From Prorocentrum cordatum (taxonomy: Eukaryota; Sar; Dinophyceae; Prorocentrales; Prorocentraceae): a DNA stretch of 64,000 bases. Within the stretch, counting starts at the first letter, position 1. Every line of letters starts with the position of its first letter. The notes beneath the pieces were generated by a model that did not search any database, was not told where the DNA came from, and worked only from the letters and a program-made list of their open reading frames with translations. Both the position numbers and the translations under genes were made by a program. Positions 57,810 to 64,000 of the stretch are shown in pieces. The stretch spans positions 207,001 to 271,000 of the forward strand of contig CAUYUJ010014357.1 in the NCBI GenBank assembly GCA_963575745.1, written 5' to 3'.

Positions 57810-58490
57810 ACGCCAGTAGAAGATCAATAGATTGCGGCTTCGATTCTTACGCTTTATCCTTCTCTTTCTGCTATTCCCACGCTGTTTTGCCATGTGGGAG
57901 GGGAGGGCTATACACATGTCTAGGTGTATTCATCTGCATTTAAAGGGGGCTGGGGTGAGAAAGATATACACATATACAGAAAGAGGGAGAGATGCAGAAA
58001 GAGAGGGAGGGAAACAGAGAAAGAGAGAGAGAGAGATGCCAATCACAAACATAACATAACAACAATGGGAAACAATCCAACCATCCCATGTAACTCCCTC
58101 CTGCAACAAACAACACCGTACCCAATTCAAACCGCCAACCGTCACGCGAAGTAGAAGTTACAGGCGTCAAATGTCCCCACGAATTACGTCAGAAACGCAA
58201 TGTAACTTGATGGTGTACAAAGCTGCATCATGTAATGCATATGATGGGCACGACTCGGAAGCAGGGGCTCGTGGCACTGGAGAGGACGGAGGAGGGGGTT
58301 GAGATGGAGAAGAGAGGATGGACCGCACAGTTTAGGGCCCGCGCTGGCTGACGTTTCACGTATTGAAACAACACACAAGCCATATTCAAACAACATTGCG
58401 CACACCAGCTTATCGTCTCACCGCGTGTTGTCCCCGTGGCCACCCAGTTTCAGGACACGTGGTAGCTGTTTCCCAACAAATACTCGAGCA
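57810..58490. other. No assignable gene
   Basis: AT-richer than average, with a GAGAGA-rich stretch at 57980-58035. No motif recognised. Confidence 0.4.
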
Positions 58491-58492
58491 CA

Positions 58493-59184
58493 TCAAATAT
58501 ACATTAGGAGGCCGACTCGATGGGCCAGCCTGAACTGCCAGCGAAATAATTTGATATCTAAACCATCCGAGGGTGTACGTTCAACCAGTTGCCCATAAAA
58601 GCGCCAAATCATGAATGTGTTCGTTGGCCCAAATAGCGCCTGGGTGCAGAAGGAGCGTTTGAGGAACACCAGTGGACTGACCTCGATAACAGCGAGCCCC
58701 TTCCGAACCCGAGACATTCCCAAGTCCAGCGTCTCCAATGCACTGCCACGGCATCGATTCTTTCCAGGCCGATCCTTCGCACCATGTCCTCCCGACGCTC
58801 GTCCTAGAACCGGGCCCAATCCAACAGAGTGCAGAAACATCTTCCGCTGTACCAAATTTCGTGGTTCATCTGCACACGTGGCATTCCACCAAACGAGAAC
58901 AGACGAATACGTAAGCTTGCAGGTGTGTCAATATTGGAAGGGTCTGCCCCGAGTACGTGCCCCATGTCATACAACTCCCAACTAATGTCGGAAGACACCA
59001 GAAAAACATGCACCGTAATCAACACCTGAATCTTCACGGCGTCGGCGCTGATACCTACATCCGCAAGCTCCTCTTCGAATGCCATGGCCAGTCTCATTGG
59101 ATCCCTGCGTGGTGTCGCGGGACGAAGTGTGTCATCCGCACATATGACGGTGCGACCCAACCAGAAATTACACACGTGAAGCAC
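58493..59184 (-). CDS. Uncharacterised open frames in a non-repetitive island
   Basis: Two minus-strand frames (59184-58804 and 58855-58493, different phases) overlap by about 50 bp. The first reads VICADDTLRPATPRRDPMRL near its start. The interval has more balanced base composition than its surroundings and no tandem repeats, as expected of an old gene or retroelement fragment, but I recognise no domain. A frameshift between the halves is possible. Confidence 0.22.
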
Positions 59185-59439
59185 TGCTTCGACACACGTG
59201 CGGGAGAGCGACGAGTCTCACTGCTGGCGCCTTCCTGCGTCTCGGAGCGGCGAGAAACTCTCACTCGCCCCCCTTGGGTGCGCTTAGATGGCGGACATCA
59301 TTGCGATGTACGCGTCGCCCACACGTCGGCTCTGCTGCGAGTCAAGCAATGGTGGAAACTCCATTCGATCGAACACATCGCTCCCGGTCTAAGCTCAAAC
59401 ACTGCATGGGCACATTATCCTCGGTCATTTGCTCCAGAA

Positions 59440-60105
59440 ATGCTGGGGGGGGCATCGAGGGCTTCAAAGCAGGCCACGAGGGCCCGAAGAGACCCCAAAG
59501 GCGGTCCAAGAGGGCCCCGAGTCGCCGAAACATTGCCCCAAGACGCCCAAGGATGGCCTCCAGACGGCCCAGGATGCCTCCAAGACGCCCCGAAAGGCTT
59601 CGAAGATGCCTCCCCCAAGAGGGCCCCAAGAGGCCAAACTCGCTGATTGTTATTTGTTTGTTTTCAAGGTTGTTGGCTTTATCGCCTTTTCGGGCTTCCG
59701 ACGCTCGGAGACGGCCCAAGAGATCCCAAAGACCGCCCCAAGACGGCCCAAGAAAACCCAAGATGGCGCAAGAGGGCCCCAAGACGCCCCAAGAAGGCCT
59801 CAAGACAGCCTAAGAGGGCCCCACGAGGGCCCCAAGAGGGGCCCAAGAAGGGGAACACGAACCGAACATTCCAACTTTCCGCCCCGAGAGCCCCCCCGGA
59901 GGCCCCAAACGGGCCCAAAGAAGCTCCCAAGAGTTCCCCAAGAGGCCCAACAGATGCTCCAAGAGGCCCCGAAACAGCCCCCAGAGGCCTTCAAACTGCC
60001 TCGGGCAGGCCCCCTAAAGGCTCCTCACGAGATCCGAACGAAAATCCAAGAGGCCTCTGAATCACAACCCATGCACGGTGGCGGGGTGGGCCGAAGGCCA
60101 CCAGC
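59440..60105. repeat. Family I copy 3
   Basis: Landmarks GAGTCGCCGAAACATTGCC, GGGGAACACGAACCGAACATT and tail GGTGGCGGGGTGGGCCGAAG. A 60-bp AT-richer insert (59643-59700, TTATTTGTTTGTTTTCAAGG) interrupts the AAGAGGCC repeat. Confidence 0.7.
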
Positions 60106-60402
60106 CACAGGACACCCAGCAGCCGCAACAGCGACTCTCCCCACAAGGGGTCGGCGGTGCGGTGTAAGCTAAAGCATATTTCACCACGGGCGCATTTGGA
60201 ACGCCATGGACGCGTCGTGCACCGACCGTTTACATCGGAAGCAAGATTGATGTTCAGACTGTTGGCATCCAGCGACCCGCCGATGCGGTGATGCAGCAGG
60301 CGCGGAGAGAATCAGTAGTCTACTCTCAACAATGCGATGGGCCTCCGGTGCCGCGGAAGGCCCAAGTGGCATGCCTTCTGGGGTCATTGACCCGCAACCG
60401 AC

Positions 60403-60690
60403 ATGGCGATGTCTTCAACATTTTATTTCCACGGCGATCTCGATCTCATCCGAGTCCCTCCGCAGGATCTTCTGGCAACGCACGTGTTCCATACCGACTG
60501 CGACTATGCAACTGCTGATGCAAACAGCATGCGTGAAAACGGTATTGAAGATCCCATTAAGATAATTGGCGAAATCCTCTGGTCAAACCTGTGCACTATA
60601 TCCAACTCTACGGCAACAAGCCAAACACGTCTTGCGCCGTTGATCCGGTCGATCGCGACGAACACGTCCAGAATACTCTGGGAACGTTGA
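60403..60690 (+). CDS. Uncharacterised 95-codon open frame
   Basis: Starts MAMSSTFYFHGDLDLIRVPP. Composition is balanced and non-repetitive. A different plus frame just upstream (60288-60518) is also open and protein-like (VYSQQCDGPPVPRKAQVACL), so an indel or an exon boundary may separate them. No domain recognised. Confidence 0.2.
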   Translation: MAMSSTFYFHGDLDLIRVPPQDLLATHVFHTDCDYATADANSMRENGIEDPIKIIGEILWSNLCTISNSTATSQTRLAPLIRSIATNTSRILWER

Positions 60691-61291
60691 CTTTTCCGTT
60701 TCTGCGGCTTGCCTCAGGATATTATGCTTGATGTCGATGTTCGCTGCTGGGGATAACGCGCCTGACGCCTGCGTTGCATGAGATCTTACAACCGAGGCGA
60801 TTCCCAAGGCAGAGCCTTGCGCCGCCGCCATTTACTGTACGCGCATCAGCGCATGCTGCGAGCCACACGCGCCCAAGCATGTGCCACAGCTTGCAGCGTC
60901 CTGACCACCTTTGCTGAGGAGCAAGGGCCAGGCAGAGGGGGGGGGAAAGGACGTGCGAGGAGCAGATGAAGGATGAGGCGAAAGGACGGGGAGAGAGGAC
61001 GGGAATTCGCCGACTCCTCAGGCCTTCCTCGGCGTTTGATGCGGCAAGGTCGTGTTATGACGAACGATCGGAGCTCTCCGAAAGCGCAGACCATGAAATG
61101 TTGGACGAATGCCAGCCGGCGGCGTTGAACGTTGGTCGCGCAGGGTGCGGTCGTCGCCGAGTCGACACCAAACGAACCTGCAGTGTCGTGCCGGGGCCTG
61201 GTGAATATGACTGAACAGGCGCGTTCCACTACTCGCGAAGTAAGTGCTGGCAAACGGCCTGCATCCGCCGCGGGATGTTACGATCCATCAC

Positions 61292-61451
61292 TGAAGGGGC
61301 CCTGGGACACACAAATGAATACACACAAATAAAACAAATCCAATATTTTCTCATATGTTCTGGGTTTTCGTCTTCCCCCCCACGGCCCATATTTTCCCAA
61401 ATTTTCCTGGGGATGGACGATTCCTTGTGCCTGTGTTTTTTCCCCTCCTGA
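61292..61451. mobile_element. MITE-like element, family D copy 3
   Basis: A 160-bp element with a perfect TSD ATCAC (61287-61291 and 61452-61456). Starts TGAAGGGGCCCTGGGACACA and ends CCCCTCCTGA. Shares AATACACACAAATAAAA and GATGGACGATTCCTTGTG with the other copies. Confidence 0.92.
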
Positions 61452-61669
61452 ATCACATCGAGGCGGAAATGTTTTTGCTGGCACGTCTGCGAATGGGCAC
61501 CTTGCGAGTGCCGAAGCGCGCTCGGGGACGTGATGGTGCGGGGGCCGCTTGCACACCCCGCCGAGCGAAGGGCACCGCGGGCCTGCACCGGCCGGTCGGT
61601 GCAGAACGCGCTCCCCAGGCTCTTGCACAGCACCGGGTCGTCGTCCTTTTTCACGGGGCGGCGAGGGCC

Positions 61670-61850
61670 ACGTGCCCTTGGCTCCCTCCTGCTCCCTGCC
61701 CTTGCCCCTCCCTGCCCTTGCTCCCTGCCCTTGCTCCCTGCCCTGGCTCCCTCCTGCTCCCTGCCCTTGCCCCTCCTGCTCCTGCCCCTCCTGCTCCCTG
61801 CCCTTGCTCCCTCCCGCTCCCTCCTGCTCCCTGCCTTTTGCCCCTGCTCT
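61670..61850. repeat. CCCTGCCCTTGCTCCCTCCTGC short tandem repeat
   Basis: Degenerate 12-18-bp units of GCTCCCTGCCCTT and CTCCTGCTCCCTG. Gly/Gln/Arg-rich minus frames are translations. Confidence 0.85.
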
Positions 61851-61959
61851 CCACGCGCCGGCACGGGTGTTGTCAGGGCGGGCCCGCGGTTTCGCCAAAG
61901 GCGTTCCCAGAACTTCTGCTCCCTGGGAGCTCCATCCCCAGCGGACGCACGGGTAGACC

Positions 61960-62155
61960 GCGGGCAATAGTTATATCCACATCCAGTGCGTCTTGGAATC
62001 TTGGGCTCTCTTCCCCAGAAACCGTAGACGCACTGGATATGGATAAAAATCTGGCCCCAGACTTGATTTTATCCATATCCAGTGCGCCTCGGCGTTGCGG
62101 CACCTCTTCCTAAAAAGTCCAAGACGCTCTGGATATGGATATAAGTATCGCCCGC
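61960..62155. mobile_element. Double fold-back element (family N)
   Basis: Outer inverted ends TTATATCCACATCCAGTGCG and TTATATCCATATCCAGAGCG (right reverse-complemented), extending outward to GCGGGC. In the centre AGACGCACTGGATATGGATA is answered by ATCCATATCCAGTGCG, so four related arms can form two hairpins or one long cruciform. TAGACC lies on both sides (61954-61959 and 62157-62162), with AGACC as a candidate 5-bp TSD. Confidence 0.82.
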
Positions 62156-62159
62156 ATAG

Positions 62160-64000
62160 ACCGCGGCTAGACTCCAAAATGCGGCTCCCGCTTACGTGCC
62201 GCGCACATTTGACTGTACTATACTCGCGTTGGCGTCGCGTCGACAGCATGTTGACGCGTCTGTCTTTCGTGATGCTTCCTCACATCGTCCCACTGGTCCG
62301 AGAGGCCGAGAGCCTTGGATCAAAGCACATTCGGAAACATTGGCAATGCATCCGTCGGTCGGAGCAGGGCGAGTTGAAACAGCGGCGGCTCAACATCGGT
62401 CCCTCGACCCCTTCTGGGGTACAACCGCACCAGTTTCCCGAGCTGCATCCAGCCGCAGCAACGAGGACGCCCCCCCCCAAGGCCAACTCACGCTGTCTCA
62501 ACTCGTCTTGCTCTGAGTCGGGCTTGCTCGACATCGAAACTGAAGAGGTGACTCATCTGGCCGGGACGGTCCGGGCACCGCCAGAGGTTTCCACAACCTC
62601 TCCCTCTCCCCCCCCGGTTTTCTGAGCCCTGGCGCCCGTGCATCGGTGCTTTATCATAAGCACGCGCCCATCTTCCGTCACGAGCTCGTCTTGCCTGTCC
62701 ACGTGGGCCCCGCGCCCCTTTTTCTCGCCTCTGGAGCCCCACACAAGATCAGTAGTCAGTCGGAAAAGAATTGCTGTGATGGTGGTCTGTCACTGCAATG
62801 CTGACTTCATGATGGCGACCCAGTGCTGCGTTGGGGAATGTGTCCCAGCCGAAGATGCACCTAAAGTTCAGGCCGCCCCCCGGGGAAAGCTTAACCAAGA
62901 ACCGTGGTCGTACCAACAACGAACAATGGCCACTTTCGGATAAGCATCTTGGGACGCATCCGGGCGATCCCTCTCAACTTGACACGCGAGCGCGCGCGCG
63001 CCAGGCAACGGTGACCAGGGAGGATGGAAGGAGTCAGGAACGAGCGAGCGACCACGAGAAGGTGGGATGGGAAGCAAACGGCAAAGTGGAAAGGGGGGAA
63101 GAAGAGGGGGGAGGATGATCAGAACAATGCAGCGATGAAGCTGGGGCAGCTGCACGGTCTTGAAAGGGGGAGAAGACATCGCAGCAGCGAGCGGGCAGGC
63201 GGGCTCGCATACCCCCCGAGGCCCAGTGATAGAGCGTGCTCAGACACTGGCCACAAGCACGCTGGCCCAACAGCCGATTGACCAGTGCGACTATCGTGGT
63301 CCTCGGGGTGACACGCGGTGAAGGAGGCGCGCGGTGCCATGACTCGCAGAAACCTCTGATAAACAATTCAGATAACTCTGATACGCCTTCCGAACAACCT
63401 CTCGTAACAATCTTATAATCCCCTCCTAAATCCGTAACATCTCGTTCATATGAAACATTGAATGCGCCGTAAACGTCTCGGAAACTCTCTCAGAAACCAT
63501 GAAATTCGCCAATCCAGTATGACACGGTGTACACCAAAGGCCCCTCACACTATCACCGTAGGCCCCTCAAGAGCCCGTCAGGAACCCCTCAGGGGTCTCT
63601 CAAAATCCTCTCAGACACATTTCAACTCTCAACAGGCGGTCAGACACCCACAAACGCCTCACAGAAGCCTCTCATACCACACCCATGCTTGGAAGCCCCC
63701 TGGAAACATCTCACAACCCTCTTTTAGTCCCATCTCATCGACCTGGCCTGCGCCTCGGCGACGACAAACACCAACACAACTGGGAACCCGCAATGCAGCA
63801 CCCCACCTCTGCCGCGCTCGCAGGGACTGTGTACGAAGGCTCGCCCCGCTCGCTCTGATCTGCATCGAAGGGGCCGAGCGAGCTTGGACGGCGCGATGGC
63901 CCGACGCAGCCAAGAGAACGCGCAACCCTCTTCTTGTAAGCTCGCGTTCTTTTCGCCCGCCCCTCCCCCGCTTCTAATGCGCGACGAAGCACATCGCACC
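62160..64000. other. No confident gene or repeat
   Basis: A 176-codon plus frame (62095-62625) starts inside the fold-back element and has no recognised domain. 62990-63130 is purine-rich. 63360-63720 has loose CCTCTCAGAAA-like repetition. The window ends without a recognisable feature. Confidence 0.4.

Noticed and set aside
57150-57814. 5-bp TSD for family I copy 2 (ACGTT/ACGCC)
   Set aside because: Only three of five bases match, and the other two long copies give no matching pair, so the ends of family I remain undefined.

Overview
The window looks like nuclear DNA of a dinoflagellate. The evidence is: RCC1-type repeats of the HTVLLRSDGTAVACG kind, which are abundant in dinoflagellate gene models (recognised from memory, not searched); a ShKT-domain gene whose frame is best restored by a non-canonical GA-AG intron; GC-rich sequence with very low gene density; and many short inverted-repeat elements with target-site duplications (TSDs), resembling the introners known from dinoflagellates. 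The genus is not resolved. There are two 100-base N gaps (2348-2447 and 35729-35828). I see no bacterial, organellar, rRNA or tRNA signal and no spliced-leader sequence.

Only three loci carry recognisable protein domains, all on the minus strand. (1) 34560-32570 is an RCC1-like repeat gene with five repeats in three exons. One intron is a 195-bp inverted-repeat element plus its 5-bp TSD. The other is an 860-bp nest of elements. (2) 40010-39600 is a second, partly decayed RCC1-like fragment. (3) 55325-53890, with a further half-domain at 56760-56690, carries ShKT cysteine motifs. All six cysteines of one domain line up when a 1256-nt GA-AG intron is removed. A few other open frames (29.6, 58.5, 60.4 kb) are listed at low confidence. 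Most other long open frames are translations of microsatellites.

The rest is repeats. 1-8 kb: scattered MITE-like elements and triplet or pyrimidine tracts. 8.1-10.1 kb: a 77-bp satellite followed by a TATGG array. 10-18 kb: CA/CACG arrays, dispersed elements and a ~148-bp tandem repeat. 18.8-24.5 kb: almost continuous simple-sequence DNA (CTA, a 9-bp TTTCGTATATG-like array, a 9-bp GCGCCAGGT array, TAC, CAG/AAC). 24.5-29.6 kb: a 3.4-kb duplication with nested sub-repeats. 30-34.5 kb: dense nested elements and the RCC1 gene. 34.6-37 kb: duplicated GT/AGT arrays. 37-45 kb: MITEs, a palindrome, the second RCC1 fragment and a 1-kb CA array. 46.7-47.9 kb: a 165-bp tandem repeat. 48-64 kb: Tc1/mariner-like MITEs, the ShKT gene, long AAGAGGCC-rich dispersed elements and a double fold-back element.

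The main result is a set of short non-autonomous element families (called A, B, D, E and M here) that differ in internal sequence but are each flanked by 5-bp TSDs. One member of family A splits an RCC1 codon series and must be removed for the frame to continue. No transposase is visible in the window.
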